Origin: Astragalus membranaceus
Taxonomy: Eukaryota > Streptophyta > Magnoliopsida > Fabales > Fabaceae
Direction of reading: 5' to 3'
NCBI GenBank assembly: GCA_039519185.1
Contig: CM076846.1
Span: forward strand, 106,736,442-106,800,441
Length of the DNA: 64,000 bases
In this document: positions 20,686 to 33,200 of the stretch, piece after piece
How the letters are laid out: the number at the start of each line of letters is the position of its first letter
Position numbering within the stretch: the first letter of the stretch is position 1
Notes under the pieces: model-generated
What the model saw: the letters and a program-made list of their open reading frames with translations, nothing else
Database searches by the model: none
What the model was told of the DNA's origin: nothing
Position numbers and translations under genes: made by a program

Positions 20686-23130
20686 CAAGCTCGTCTCTAA
20701 GGTACTCGCTAATCGTCTAAAACTTATTTTACATAATTGTATTTCTGTTGAACAATCTGCTTTTGTTCCCGAGCGATCTATTTTGGATAATGCTATGATT
20801 GCTTTTGAGGTTATTCACTATTTGAAAAATAAGCGCAAGGGTAAACAAGGGGAGGTCGCCCTTAAGATAGACATGAGTAAGGCTTACGATAGGGTAAATT
20901 GGGATTATTTTTTAATTTTGGTGCTTAAGAAGCTTGGTTTTGATGATATCTGGATTGGTTGGATAAAGATGTGTGTGGATTCTGTCTCTTATTCTGTCCT
21001 TGTTAATCACGAACCTGTTGGGCCCATCCTTCCGGGTAGAGGTCTCAGGCAGGGAGACCCTTTATCCCCTTATTTGTTTATTTTATGCTCTGAAGGTCTG
21101 ACAGCTCTAATCAATCAAGCTATTGCTAGAGGTGATATCCATGGGATCAATATTTGTAGAGGAGCACCCTCTATTTCCCATTTGTTGTTCGCGGACGACT
21201 GTTTTCTCTTTTTCAGGGCTAATCAGAGAGAAGCAGATAATATGAAAGCTATTTTGGATGTTTATGAGCAGGCGTCAGGGCAACAAGTTAATTTTCAAAA
21301 GTCAGAAGTCTTTTTCACTCAAAACAAGGATCAGGTAAGTAAAGACTACTTGACAACTGTGTTGGGTTTGAATGCTTGTTTGGGGACAGGCAAGTACTTG
21401 GGCCTTCCCTCGATGATTAGCAGGAGTAAGAAATCCCTTTTTAAATTTATCAAAGATAGAGTTTGGAAGAAGATCAATTCTTGGGGTGGCAGATCTCTCT
21501 CTAAGGCTGGTAAGGAGGTTATGATCAAGTCTGTTTTGCAATCTATTCCTTCTTATTTTATGAGCTTGTTTTTACTTCCTTCTTCTCTTGAAGACGATAT
21601 CGAAAGTCTTATTAATGGTTTCTGGTGGGGAGGTGGGGGAGCCAATAATAAAGGTATTCGGTGGATGTCCTGGGATAAACTTTGTATGGATAAGAGTCAC
21701 GGCGGGATGGGGTTCCGAAGCCTGTATGTGTTTAATGTGGCCCTTTTGGGGAAGCAAGGTTGGCGCCTCATGTCTTGTTCTAATTCCTTGGTTGCCAGAC
21801 TATACAAGGCCAAATATTACCCCAACTGTGACTTTATGGACGCTCAGAAAGCGTAGTATTCATGAGGCTTGGTTGGTTCTTAATGAGGGGGTGTCGGTGG
21901 CGAATTGGGGATGGTTCCCAAATTCATGTTTTTGGCATGAGATGGACATCGAATCTTAGACCTATTACTGCAGCTGACTCATCCCATTTCAATCCTTTTC
22001 TTCGCGTGTCTGATTTGATTGATGCTACTTCTAAATCGTGGAAGGTTGATATTATCCAAGTCTTGTTTCCTGCTTCTGTCGTTGAGTCCATATTGGGGAC
22101 ACCTTTGTATCATTTTGTTGCTGATGATATGCGTACCTGGGAACCTGAAACGTCGGGTTTATACTCTGTGAGGAGTGCTTCACACTGAACATCTTCAAGT
22201 TGCAGGAAACTGGTCAGCCCTTTGGAAATTAAAGATCCCCCCCTAAGTTGAAGCATTTTTTGCGGCGCTTATGCAGGAACGTGTTACCTGTGCGGGCTAA
22301 TCTTCTTCATCGCCACGTCAATGTTGTCACGAATTGCCCTTGGTGTGAAGGGGTTGCTGCAACCGAAAAGCATCTGTTTATTTCTTGTCCTAAAGCTACT
22401 GCTTGTTGGAATATTTTAGGAATTGCTAATTTGGTTAATAATTTTGTTGCTAACTTTACTATTTTTGCTGACTACTTTTTCTCGGTTCTTGCAGTGTTGA
22501 GTAGTGATTCCAAAGTGGGTTGGTGCATGACCCTTTGAAGTTTGTGGCAAGCTAGAAATGACTGTGTTTGGAATAATAAGAAGATTGATGCTAACACTAT
22601 TATTTGGACAGGTTCTTCTCTCTATAGCGTCTGGTCTCAGGCACGTGGCCTCAGGAGTCTTGATGGTGCTAGTAGTAGCTCTTGCCCCGGTCCTAGCGAG
22701 GTATCTTGGAGCAGGCCTTGCATCGGTAGCGTGAAATGCAACATTGACGCCTCTTTCTCTTTGTCTGAAAATAAGGTTGGCATTGGCTTATGTATCCGTG
22801 ATTTCTTAGGGAATTTCATTCGAGCTAAAATTCACTGGTTTACTCCAATGACGGACGTTCTGTTGGGTGAAACAATGGGGTTGCATTTGGCTATCAATTG
22901 GGTTCGTGAGCTGGGCTTTAAGGATGTTATTTTTGAGATGGACGCGAAGATGGTGGTTGATGCTTTTAATTCTAGCAAAGTAGATATTTCTGATTTTGGT
23001 TATTTGATTTATGCTCGTAAGACCTTGTTTTCTTTTTTTAGTAACAACTCTCATGTAGAGTTCACTAGGAGGAATGCTAATAAGGTCGCTCACTCTCTTG
23101 TAAGACCTTGTTTTCTGATTTTGGTTATTT
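20686..23130 (+). pseudogene. LINE B ORF2, C-terminal part: RT core, zf-RVT, RNase H
   Basis: Continuation of the ORF2 begun at 11519. The RT core is intact to the eye to 21856: LKIDMSKAYDRVNWDYF, LRQGDPLSPYLFILC and the catalytic LLFADDCFLF. A frame change near 21845-21860 leads to the linker (TSKSWKVDIIQVLFPAS), then a stop and shift near 22187-22250 to the zinc-binding part (RHVNVVTNCPWC...). A further stop near 22538 precedes an RNase H-like domain (VKCNIDASFSLSENKVGIGL, ETMGLHLAINWV, EMDAKMVVDAF). The frame ends about 23130 without a poly-A tail, so the 3' end may be truncated. Confidence 0.88.
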
Positions 23131-23803
23131 GATTTTGGTTACATTTTTATAGATAATTTTAGTAGAGTAGTGTTTATATAAATTTAGAAATTTAGTTAAA
23201 AAAACTAAAGTGAAGTTATAAGAGAAAGAGAAAGAGAAAACTTGTTTATGGAAAAAGTAAAAGTAAAGAAAAAAGAAAAAATGAAGAAATAGAGTATAAG
23301 AGAAAAGTGAAAAGGAGGAAATAGAGTGTAAGAAGAAAGAGAAAAAAAAAGGAAAAAATAGAGTGTAAGAAGAAAAAGAAAGAAAGAGAGGGTAATGATA
23401 TTTTACCCTTAAATTAGATATTTGTTTTGTTAATAAGAGATCCAAATTATTAATTTAATAAATTGTTTATTTGTATAAATAGATATTATATTTTATATCA
23501 TCAACATGACTCGACAGACCCGTCTCTCTCTAGCAATGTTTGAGAGGTGGTTAGTCGAGTTTTCTTATGACTCGACTATTCACCACATATCAAATCATCC
23601 ATGTTAACACCGGAGATATACTCCATCAGAATTGTTTAGATTTATATTTCATTTAGAGCCTTTATGAATTATCAATGATGGTAGTTTAATTAAGCTTTAT
23701 TTTCTTAATTTTCTTTTTTTGATGAATTTATTTCCTTAGACTACTCATAATAGTAAAATAAAAGGTATCGTGAGAGTGAGTAACAACGCCAATAACTACT
23801 TTA
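23131..23803. other. AT- and GA-rich intergenic DNA, no gene seen
   Basis: Purine-rich stretch (gaaaaagaaag, about 23215-23395) followed by AT-rich sequence. No coding frame or RNA gene recognised. Confidence 0.5.
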
Positions 23804-24044
23804 AGAGTAATGATATTTAGCCAAAATGTTTTAACAAAAAATAGCCAAAAACTAAGTTACAACACCAATTAACTAAATTTTATAGGTCATTAACCAACCT
23901 CTTTTTTCACAGTTTTTAGTCAATGGCCTAGAAAACTGTAAAAAAGCAGGTTTGTTAATGGCTTATAAAACTTGATTAATTGGTGTTGTAACTTAGTTTT
24001 TGGCTATTTTTGACTGGAACATTTTGGCTAAATAACATTACTCC
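23804..24044. mobile_element. Foldback MITE with TA target duplication (Stowaway/mariner-like)
   Basis: A 241-bp hairpin. The left arm (AGAGTAATGATATTTAGCC...) and the inverted right arm (GGAGTAATGTTATTTAGCC...) match over more than 100 bp, including AAAAACTAAGTTACAACACC. TA dinucleotides flank it at 23802-23803 and 24045-24046. No coding capacity. Confidence 0.82.
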
Positions 24045-24876
24045 TATTTTAAAGACCAGTATCACTAGGCAAGCTAGCTATATTGGCTATATAAGTATAA
24101 ACAAAGACTTTTGTGCATGTCTTTTGTTTTTTCATAAGAAAAACAACGTTCATTGATGTTGAATAGCCTTGTAGCCTTAAGTGCTTAGAAACTTTACACC
24201 ATCATGTTCAAAATCTACATAATCTACACAATTGACCGCAACGCCAAAAAAAAACCAACAAAATAAATCTAGAAGTCCGCAGTATTTAGCAATATTAACA
24301 ATAAACCATTCTTAGTCAAAAAAAAAAACAATAAACTATTCAGCAGGGGATTTTAAACCTGTTGCTCATGCACACTACCCCTTCATATATAGTGCATACT
24401 TGACAAGTTTTTCATAAAATAAAATCCTCATATCACAAGTCAGCTTCCTTAGCTCTTGCAAAAACGCTACTCACAAAGGTCCATTTTTTTCCATATGAGA
24501 TTTCTGCAAGAAAAACATGCATGCACAATCAATTTGATGAATTACAAGGACTTTATACAATATATATACACCCTTTTGGTTTTGGGTATCAGATCCAATC
24601 TGAGTTTCTTGTGGATTGTAAACCACCCTTAAAAAACTAATTTCACTCGTCTAACGACACAGTTACAATCCACAAGAAACTCTTCAAATATTGTTTTGTT
24701 TCTGCATTCCCATATTCAGCTATTTTCCATCTAAGAGAGCCCCTCATACATTTTGAAAATATAATATATATTTTCTATACTACAATGGATCCAAATAATG
24801 TTGATTGGACGATTCATCAAAAACATATATGATCAAACATTTGTATATATTTTTTGATGTTTTCATATCTATGCAC
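24045..24876. other. Intergenic DNA with one small inverted repeat
   Basis: No gene seen. Positions 24602-24682 hold a perfect 20-bp inverted pair starting GAGTTTCTTGTGGATTG, with arms about 40 bp apart. Confidence 0.6.
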
Positions 24877-25559
24877 TAGGGGTGTTCGCGGTGCGGTTTG
24901 GTTCGGTTTTGAGATAAAAAGTGAACCGAACCGCAAGGTAAAACTACATGCGGTTTGGTTTGGTTCGGTTGGGTTTCTAAAATAAAACCGAACCAAACCA
25001 AACCAAACTAATGCGGTTTGGATTGGTTCGGTTGGTTCGGTTTTTTCCAAGACAAAACATAATTTAAAACGAAGTTAAAATTAACTAACATAAAAAATGG
25101 CTAACATAAATCTTTAAGAAAAAATCTACTCAAATATATGTAGTATATAAATTACGCTCTTTTAATTCTTTTAAGATAGTTAAGACAATATTTAAAAGAA
25201 TTTGAATTAAATATTTTATTGTAATTTTTAAATATAGCATAACAATATAGATTGTTTGTAAATGAGCCAAAGAATTAATCGTATTTGGGCTAGTATGTGA
25301 GTGAGAGTTGGGTTTTAGTTGCATTTGGGCTAGTAAGTTAGTAAGGAAGGTTGTAAGTCAATAAGTCTTAGTGTTACTTGCGGTTTGGTTTGGTTTGGTT
25401 CGGTTTCTATAATCAAAACCGCGAACCGAACCAAACCGCGCGGTGCAATGAAAAAAAAACCGAACTAAACCAATTAAGAAGCGGTTTTTTGCGGTTTTCG
25501 GTTTGGTTTGGTTCGGTTTGCGGTTTTCTATTGGTTTGGTTCGGTTTTGAACACCCCTA
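24877..25559. mobile_element. Non-autonomous hAT element with 8-bp target duplication
   Basis: Ends are TAGGGGTGTTC and GAACACCCCTA. An exact 8-bp duplication CTATGCAC flanks it (24869-24876 and 25560-25567). Subterminal regions are packed with GGTTTGGTTCGGTT-type repeats in both orientations; the centre is AT-rich without coding capacity. TIR sequence and 8-bp duplication fit the hAT superfamily. Confidence 0.88.
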
Positions 25560-25844
25560 CTATGCACTAATAAATTGGAACTAACTCTTTTTTTTTGAAG
25601 ACATGCAATGCAGTCTCCAGCGCTTGAAATATGAAAACATCAAAAACTATGCCCATTTCACTTGTCCCACAATAAATTTAAATGAAGTGTGGAGACGTCG
25701 AGTAAATTCAACAACTATCCATCAACATTATAATTTTTTTTATTCAAAGGACATTTATTCAAATTAATAGATTATATCATTAAAAATACAAATTCAACAT
25801 TGATAAAATAATTTACTTATATAAGCTCTTGTGAAACTTATCTA

Positions 25845-26116
25845 CTGGATTGGTTTATTTGAGCATATCAACTAGTATAAGCACTTGTGAAATTGTTTGG
25901 GAGGGCTTATGGAAACAGCTTATGAGATGTTCATAAGTTGTTTTCAGCTAATTTTCATAAGCTCCGTAGGATAGCTTATGAAAATAGCTTATAGCTTATA
26001 GAAAAATAATTTAACATTATTTTATCATTTATTATGTAAACAGCTTATGCATAAGCACTTATATGATAAGCGCTTATGCCATAAGTGTTTAATTAAGATG
26101 TTTATCCAAACGGACC
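25845..26116. mobile_element. MITE-like repeat rich in AAGCTTATG motifs
   Basis: An inverted-repeat-like segment with many ATAAGC / GCTTAT motifs, ending TTTATCCAAACGGACCC. A related, longer copy lies in the helicase intron 1 (39008-39542). The left end is degraded, so its border is approximate. Confidence 0.65.
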
Positions 26117-27246
26117 CAAAAAACATAAAGGATGAATATATAAACAAACTCATAACATCCAAGTTAATAGCATAAAAAAAGCTAATAACATAAAACGGCA
26201 GAATGCCTATAAATGTGACAAAATAAAAGTTATTTAGAAATCAAGATTATTATTTATATGTCTATAATAACGATCCCTAGTTAAGTCATCATTGCTTCAT
26301 ATAAATTACACTAAGATGTATTTTTTCTTACCAAAAAAATATAAACATAATTGCTTTGCTTTGCTTGTTCAATTCACACTCAAAAATTTAAGTAATTCAT
26401 AAGGTTCAGTTCATAAACATAATATCCCTTAAATTTTTATTTTTATTTTACCAACCCTTAAAATATATATTTGTATATTTACGTCTAATCTTCAATTTTG
26501 AAGACATCCAATCTCCAACTCTTGGAAACATGAAAGATCATGACCATTTCACTTATACCAAAATAAATTTAACATGCGTGTAGTAAGGATAAAAAACATT
26601 ATGCATAGAATAAATCTAGGGATGTAAAATGGTAATTGGTGGGTCTTGCTTCTTAAATTACAACTTACACCATATTGTACGTAAAGTAGAAATATGACTG
26701 AGAACAAACAGTACAATCGTCTCATAATTTACACTAAGAAAAAACACAGGAACCAATCAGCAACTTTCCTATAAACTTGATTGGCTCGCATATTCAGAAA
26801 TAATTATTATCCTACTGGAAAAAATGTAATAACTCCAGAAACCATGATCAAATAAGACACCACCATTCTTCAAAACTTATGAGAAGGATATCAATAACTT
26901 GAGTTTTCATTAATAAATTCGCGGCGATTACACGATTCCTGTTATATGTTAGGATTCAATACATGCTGCACCAGTGCAATTTTCTGTCACATTATTATTT
27001 GTAACAGCTTGTACACTTTGAAGAAATTGGCCATAATGGTGTTCTCATGCTGCAACACTCTCTTTAGTGGATTCTGAATCTCTGATTTTGTTGGCACTTG
27101 CTACAAATACAAAAATGATGGAAAGTTAGATACCATAAGCTACTCAAAAGTCAAAAACTCTCTAAGTAGTAGTTTACATGGTTTTATATGCTGATCTAAG
27201 ATTCGAAGCATTTTTTGCTACGATCACAAACCTAAACATCCTCACT
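26117..27246. other. Intergenic DNA and probable downstream flank of the helicase gene
   Basis: AT-rich, no clear gene. The part from about 26900 to 27246 was contiguous with the helicase 3' end before the retroelement insertion at 27252. It holds a minus-strand acceptor-like site (near 27104) and a short open stretch to about 26998, so a spliced 3' untranslated region is possible. Confidence 0.35.
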
Positions 27247-27251
27247 GAACA
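27247..27251. repeat. Target-site duplication GAACA, left copy
   Basis: GAACA before the 3' LTR remnant; the partner is at 30166-30170. Confidence 0.88.
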
Positions 27252-27351
27252 TGAAAGGATTTCAACTGGGAATTGAGGAATTTCTTTATTGAACAATGCT
27301 CAAGAATGTGAGTTCATTACACTGAGTTCAGTTCCAATGTGAAACTGTAGT
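27252..27351 (-). repeat. 3' LTR remnant (last 100 bp)
   Basis: Matches 29907-30006 of the 5' LTR. It joins at ...GAAACTGTAGT directly to RT-RNase H coding sequence. Confidence 0.92.
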
Positions 27352-29872
27352 GTTTAGTGAAATCTGGCATTCTGAGAACTGGCAGTGAAGTCATAGCCTG
27401 TTTGAGCTGATTCAGGGCAGTTTCTGCCTCTTCATTCCAACTGAATTTATCCTTCTTAAGTAGCTCTGTTAGAGGCCTAGCCATGATGCCATAATCCTTT
27501 ACAAAACGTCTATAATACCCTGTCAACCCTAGGAAGCCTCTCAAACCCTTCAAATCCTTGGGCACGGGCCAATCTGTCATTGCAGTGACTTTCCTTGGAT
27601 CTGCAGACACCCCTTCAGCATTCACAATGTGCCCCAAATACTCCACACTGTTGACAGCAAAACTGCACTTCTTTTTGTTCACTACTAGTTGATTTTTTTT
27701 CAGTGTTTCCAAGACTTGTCTTAGGTGTTCAGCATGTTGTAGTACATCCTTGCTATAGATGAGGATGTCATCGAAAAAAACTAGAGCAAATTTCCTCAAA
27801 AAAGGTCTTAGAATATCATTCATGAGGGCTTGGAAAGTGGATGGGGCATTGGTCAAACCAAAGGGCATTACTAGATACTCGTAATGTCCCTCATGTGTTC
27901 TAAAGGCAGTTTTTGGGATATCCTCCTCCTTCATCCTGATTTGATGGTAGCCTGATTTAAGGTCTAGTTTAGTGAACACAGTTGCACCATTAAGCTCATC
28001 TAGTAATTCATCAATTAGAGGCATAGGGAATTTATTAGGGATAGTAAGTTTGTTCAGAGCTCTAAAATCCACGCAAAATCTCCAACTTCCATCCTTCTTT
28101 TTAACTAATATGATAGGACTGGAATAGGGGCTGATGCTTGGCCTAATTATTCCAGTTTTTAACATATCAGCTACCAACCTTTCGATCTCATTCTTTTGAT
28201 AATGGGGAAATCTATATGGCCTCAAGTTGGGTATGTTAGAGCCCTCTTTAAGCACTATAGCATGGTCAACTGTTCTACTAGGAGGTAACGTGCCAGTTTC
28301 ACTAAACAGAGAATCAAATTCAGTCAAAACCGTGTGAATTACCTCAGGTGTCTGGTGTTGCTCTGTGTCTGTCACCTCTATGTCTCTGCAATCCACTATG
28401 TACAGTTCTTCAGGATCTTTCACTTCCCTCTTCATTTGTCGTGCACTTACTTCTTTTCTGGACAAGGTTGGATCACCCTTCAAGCATAGCTTTTCTCCAT
28501 TGACCTGTAGCTTGAGTGTCATGTCTCTAAAATTAGCCCTTATCTCCCCTAGCTTACCCAGCCAATCCACTCCCAAAACAAAGTCTTCTCCATCTAGTGG
28601 AAAGACATAACAGTCCACTTTTACCAGTAGTCCCTGCATCACTAGTTCAATTCCTCTACAAATTCCCCTAATCACGATCCTTTGTCCATTGCCAACCTTC
28701 ACCCCACATGGTGGAATGCTCTCTACCTTCCATTTCTTCTCAGAGACTAGTTTCTTGGACACAAAGCTATGAGTTGCTCCACAATCAACTAACACCAATA
28801 CTTCCAAAACTCCTATCAACGCTTTTAACATGAATGAGCAGCTTGAAGATAAACCTGCCATGCTGTACAAATGAAGACTTTTGAGGGCTGCTTCCCACAC
28901 AATCTCTTCCTCATCATCCTTCCCCTGTTCTTCTTCCTCCACCTCAGCTTCTTCTAGGTACATTAATTTGAGGATCTTATTCTTGCATATATGGCCTGGC
29001 ACATATTTCTCTTCGCACGTGAAACAAAGCCCTTTCTTCCTTCTTTCTTCAATTTCTTTGCTATTCACTGTCTTTGTGTTTGCAGCTGATATATTCTTGA
29101 CTGGTTCAGCACTCTTGCCAGTTGCTGCAGTGTCTGTATTGGCCTTATACACGTTCTTCCCCCACCCTGAGCTCCGTCCACCATATCGGTTAGCCGCACC
29201 GAGTTTTTCTTCTGCAAGGAGCGCTATTTCCATCATATCTGCCAGACTCTTGGGCCTTTGCAACCTCACTTCTGCTCGGATATCGTCTTTCAGACCATTG
29301 GAGAACATACCAGTGAGCAAGTCTTGGTCCTGCACCTTGATGTGACTCGCGATCAATTCGAATTTCTTGCGGTATTCGCGCACCGTGCTCTCTTGTTTCA
29401 TATTCATCAACATTTCGAAGGCGTTAGTAATCACCGTTGATTGAAAACGACGAAGAATCGCTTCCTTCAACCCGCTCCAGGTTTGTACTTCGCTATTCGC
29501 TTCCCACCACTGCATCCACGACAGCGCCTCACCTTCCATTGCCATTAACGCTGCGTCAAGTTTTTCGTCCTCTTCAATCTTGCGCACCTTGAAGAAACGT
29601 TCCACTTTCGTCAATCATCCCGTCGCGTCGTCTCCATTGAAGACCGGTAGGTCCACCTTGCGGAGTCGTCGCTCGCTATCGCCATGATTTGAACGTTCTT
29701 TCGATTTCGGGTTACCGGATCCTGACGGACCCGATTCCTTCAACGATGCGAACATCGCCTTCATCTCGGCCATACTTTCTTGGAATCGGTTCTCAACCTC
29801 TTGAAATCTTCGTTCCAAAATTTCTTCAATTCTTGGATCCATCGCTGAAGATGTCGTCTTCTTCTTCGGCAT
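27317..29872 (-). pseudogene. Ty3/gypsy gag-protease-RT polyprotein, truncated
   Basis: A frame from ATG at 29872 (MPKKKTTSSAMDPRIEE) runs through gag (VERFFKVRKIEEDEKL, ALSWMQWWEA), a knuckle CFTCEEKYVPGHIC, protease (LVDCGATHSFVSKKLV) and RT (TKLDLKSGYHQIRM, LVFFDDILIYSKD) into the start of RNase H. It then reads straight into LTR sequence and ends HYSFTLELNSV-stop at 27317. One in-frame TGA (29615-29617, where a Trp is expected before LTKVERFF) breaks gag. The long open remainder (765 codons) shows little other decay. Integrase is absent. Confidence 0.9.
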
Positions 29873-29892
29873 TAATCCTCCCAAAATCGTGT

Positions 29893-29906
29893 GCTTTGAT
29901 ACCAGT
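29893..29906 (-). promoter_or_regulatory. Primer-binding site next to the 5' LTR
   Basis: Minus-strand TGGTATCAAAGC follows the LTR end after two bases, complementary to a tRNA-Met 3' end. Confidence 0.85.
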
Positions 29907-30165
29907 TGAAAGGATTTCAACTGGGAATTGAGGAATTTCTTTATTGAACAATGCTCAAGAATGTGAGTTCATTACACTGAGTTCAGTTCCAATGTGAAAC
30001 TGTAGTAACTGTTTTCTGTTTTATGCCTAACTCCCCTAACACTTCTGCAACTCAGCTATTTATACAATCTGATATGCAGCAAAATTACAATAATACTCCT
30101 TCCTGGCTTATTATTTGCTACCCCCCTTTCTAACATACACCTTCTTAACAATTGGCCTGCTATCA
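29907..30165 (-). repeat. 5' LTR of the deleted Ty3/gypsy element
   Basis: 259 bp, TG...CA in element orientation, followed on the plus strand by GAACA (30166-30170). Its outer end lies about 48 bp downstream of the helicase stop codon. Confidence 0.9.
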
Positions 30166-30212
30166 GAACACTATAAAGAATGTTGATTTTAAAGACTTTG
30201 AGGAATCAAATA

Positions 30213-33200
30213 TTAAATTTTACCCCTCTTTTTGATCTTGTTACGGAAGCTTCTTTTCCTGCTAAATGCGGTTTCCTGCAGAAAAATAGTAACTATTTAT
30301 TACTCCACAAACATTATAATAATGTCAAAAAGAAAAATCCTAATGTGTATGTATTTTCTAGGATTAAGGTCCATAAATACAGTTTCAATTCTTACCACGG
30401 GTTTACCAAGTTCCCCTGCTTGACGAACTGCGTGTACAAGCTCTCTGTTGGACTCGGTGTACATGCTAGTAACGAGTCCGATTTGACCAGCTCTAGCTGT
30501 ACGACCAACCCTATGTAAAAAGTCTACAGCAGAAGTAGCAAAATCTGCCTGAAATACATGCACAACATTCAGAATGAATATACCTATATATAACAACATT
30601 ACACCTACTTAAATATTGACATTAAAGGAACACAAAAAAAGGGTACAGTTTAAAGCATGGGCATTATCGTAGCATCAATATATCAGAGGTCATAGGGTGA
30701 AAATAAAAGAGTCAGACACATGCATGGTAATGTAATGATTTAAGAGTCATATGTTACATAAAGTTATTCAAAGTGGCTTAAGACATTTGGAACATAAAGT
30801 TATTATTATAACATTTAAAAGGAGAAGATACCTGAATAACATGCAAGACATTCGGAATATCCACACCACGAGCAGCTGCATCAGTACATACAAGAACACC
30901 ACCTTTCTCGTGGAAATCAAGTAAGGTCTGTGCTCGCTCTTCCAATGTGCAATTCTTATGATAACATAAACACTCAATCCCAGAATGGCGCAATACCTTT
31001 GCCACAGCTTCAACAGCCTCAACAGTGTTAGCAAACACCATTGTTCGATGAATGCCACCAGCATTATCCAAATCTTCAGATTGCAAACTATGCTTCACAG
31101 CCTTTATGAGTTCATCCACCTGCGTATCGACTGTAACTTCTATCCATCTTAGCTTCAATCTGAAAATTCAAAAGCCACAGCAAAAGATTATATTACGAAT
31201 GCATACAAAAGATTATATTATGGGGTGCTCAAGTCCCACATCAAGTAGTATGGGATGCTCGGTGATGGTTCTTCCCTCTTGATAGCTAGCTTTTAAGGGA
31301 GGGTTCCCCAAGTGCTTAGATACTTATCAATTAGTATCAGCATCAAGCTATTTAAGTAGACTGAAGCAAATTGATAAGTATCGAAGTACTTGGGGAACCC
31401 TCCCAAAAGTTAGCCATCAAAGGGGACGAAGCAGGCCACTTAAATACTCCATCAAACATCTCATACTACTCGATGTGGGACTTGAGCACCCTATAATACC
31501 CAAGTCCCTATCATAATAGCACCGTCCCCTGAGAGCCGACGTCTCGGTGGCTACACTCTACAATGCTTAACTCGGCCTTTCTGGTCAGCCCCTCCATAGG
31601 TAGTCCTTTTCGAGCCATCAACAACCAGCTTTGATACCAATTGATAAGTATGTAAGCACTTGGGGAACCCTCCCTTAAAAGCTAGCTATCAAGGGGGAAG
31701 AACCAAGCCACTTAAAAACTCCACCAAGCATCCCATACTACTCTATGTGGGACTTGAGCACCCCATAATATTAATACCAAGTCCCTATCAGATGTACATA
31801 CACCTCGAATGCTTTTCAATAAAGTATTTCATTATAATTTTTTGAGGAGATTGGAATGGGTGAGAACCTAAGCTGGCCATCATTCAAAACAAAACTGGTA
31901 AAAATTTCTCCACATAAACATTTTTTTGGACCTAGGGGCCTGGTTAGTACCGCAATTTCCAGTGACCCTTTTACAACTAAATTTTTGCATGTCAATTGTA
32001 AGGAAATTAGATGTTTGGGAAAATGTACCCAGTGTAGGAGCAGGTCTCTATTTACATCAAGTGTTTTAAGCCAGTAGTACAATGCAGTACAACATAGTAC
32101 AGAGTACACAATTAACATTTGCAAATTAAGCACATGCTAATGATACTTTTAACTATCAACACTCAAGTTGGAGCATAGATGTTGATCATGCCCAACATGT
32201 TACGAAGATACCGAATTCTACTTGCATTAAGTGCCTTACTATAGATGCCACAAGTTTGACAGACACCATTCCCATGGAAACTTTTCCTGGATAAAGAGGC
32301 AAACTGCTTCTGAGATTCATTTTTCATGGAACACCAGGTTCAAGTCAATGTGGATAGCAGCTTGATTATCACACCAAAGTTTCATGAATATAGAATTCTT
32401 TAACCCAATCATTAAGCAAATGATACCTATAACAACTCACAGAAGTTTGAGTCATTGCCCAATATTCATACTCTACACTTCACCTTGCAGGCTTGCACTA
32501 TTATATTTTGTTTCTTAGTTCTTACTTTTCCAGTAGATCAATAAAAGTCAACATCCAACATCTATGCTCCTCTGTTATGCCTAGTGTCTTTATATATAAC
32601 ACTTACACCATGGCCTAATTCCTTCTAGATACTTAAACTAAGCAAAACCATATCCTAATATTAACTTCAAGGGGATGACATAAACTAACCAACACCCAGT
32701 GGCGGACCTGGCTTATATCCAGGGGGTTCAGTTGAACCGCCTGGAATTTTTTTTTTGCACTAAACACTCTATATAAATAGCCTAAATCTCCTGAAATTTT
32801 AATTTTGACACCCCTGAAAATTTGAAATTGTACTAGTAGACCAAGTTTTGCACCCATTTGACACCGGCCTTAAAAAATTTGACACCCCTGACCCCGGGGT
32901 CCTGGGTCCGCCACTGCCAACACCACTTACACAAAAGGAAACGTTTGGACCTGCCACAATGAGATAATTAAGTTTACCAACTCAACTCACCTCTGGTTCT
33001 GTAGTGAACAGTAGCCTAGCCCTAGCAGCCCCTAGGCGCTACGCGAAACTCCTGCAGAATTCTGAATTTTTGACTTTTTTGGTCATTTCACCCTAATATA
33101 GCTGTTTTTTGCCCTCAACTTATAGTCGATCCCTCTGGTCTGTTGGACTTTTTGGCCATTCCACCCTAAAGCTCTAATGAAAGTGAAATAGAGCTATCTT

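Larger units (their letters stand above)
27252..30165 (-). mobile_element. Internally deleted Ty3/gypsy element in the helicase 3' flank
   Basis: Minus orientation, flanked by GAACA on both sides. The 5' LTR is complete (29907-30165, 259 bp, TGATAGCAGG...CTTTCA). The 3' LTR keeps only its last 100 bp (27252-27351). Between them gag, protease and RT are present, but the end of RNase H, the integrase, the polypurine tract and the LTR start are missing. The short LTR and protein style suggest a Reina/Galadriel-type chromovirus; this assignment is tentative. Confidence 0.9.

Noticed and set aside
24817..25584. Repetitive frames with PNQT / GLVWFG text
   Set aside because: They are translations of GGTTCGGTTTGG subterminal repeats of the hAT element.
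26998..27104. Possible last exon of another gene on the minus strand
   Set aside because: An acceptor-like site and a 35-codon open stretch exist, but there is no recognisable protein; the true helicase last exon was found at 30213-30275.
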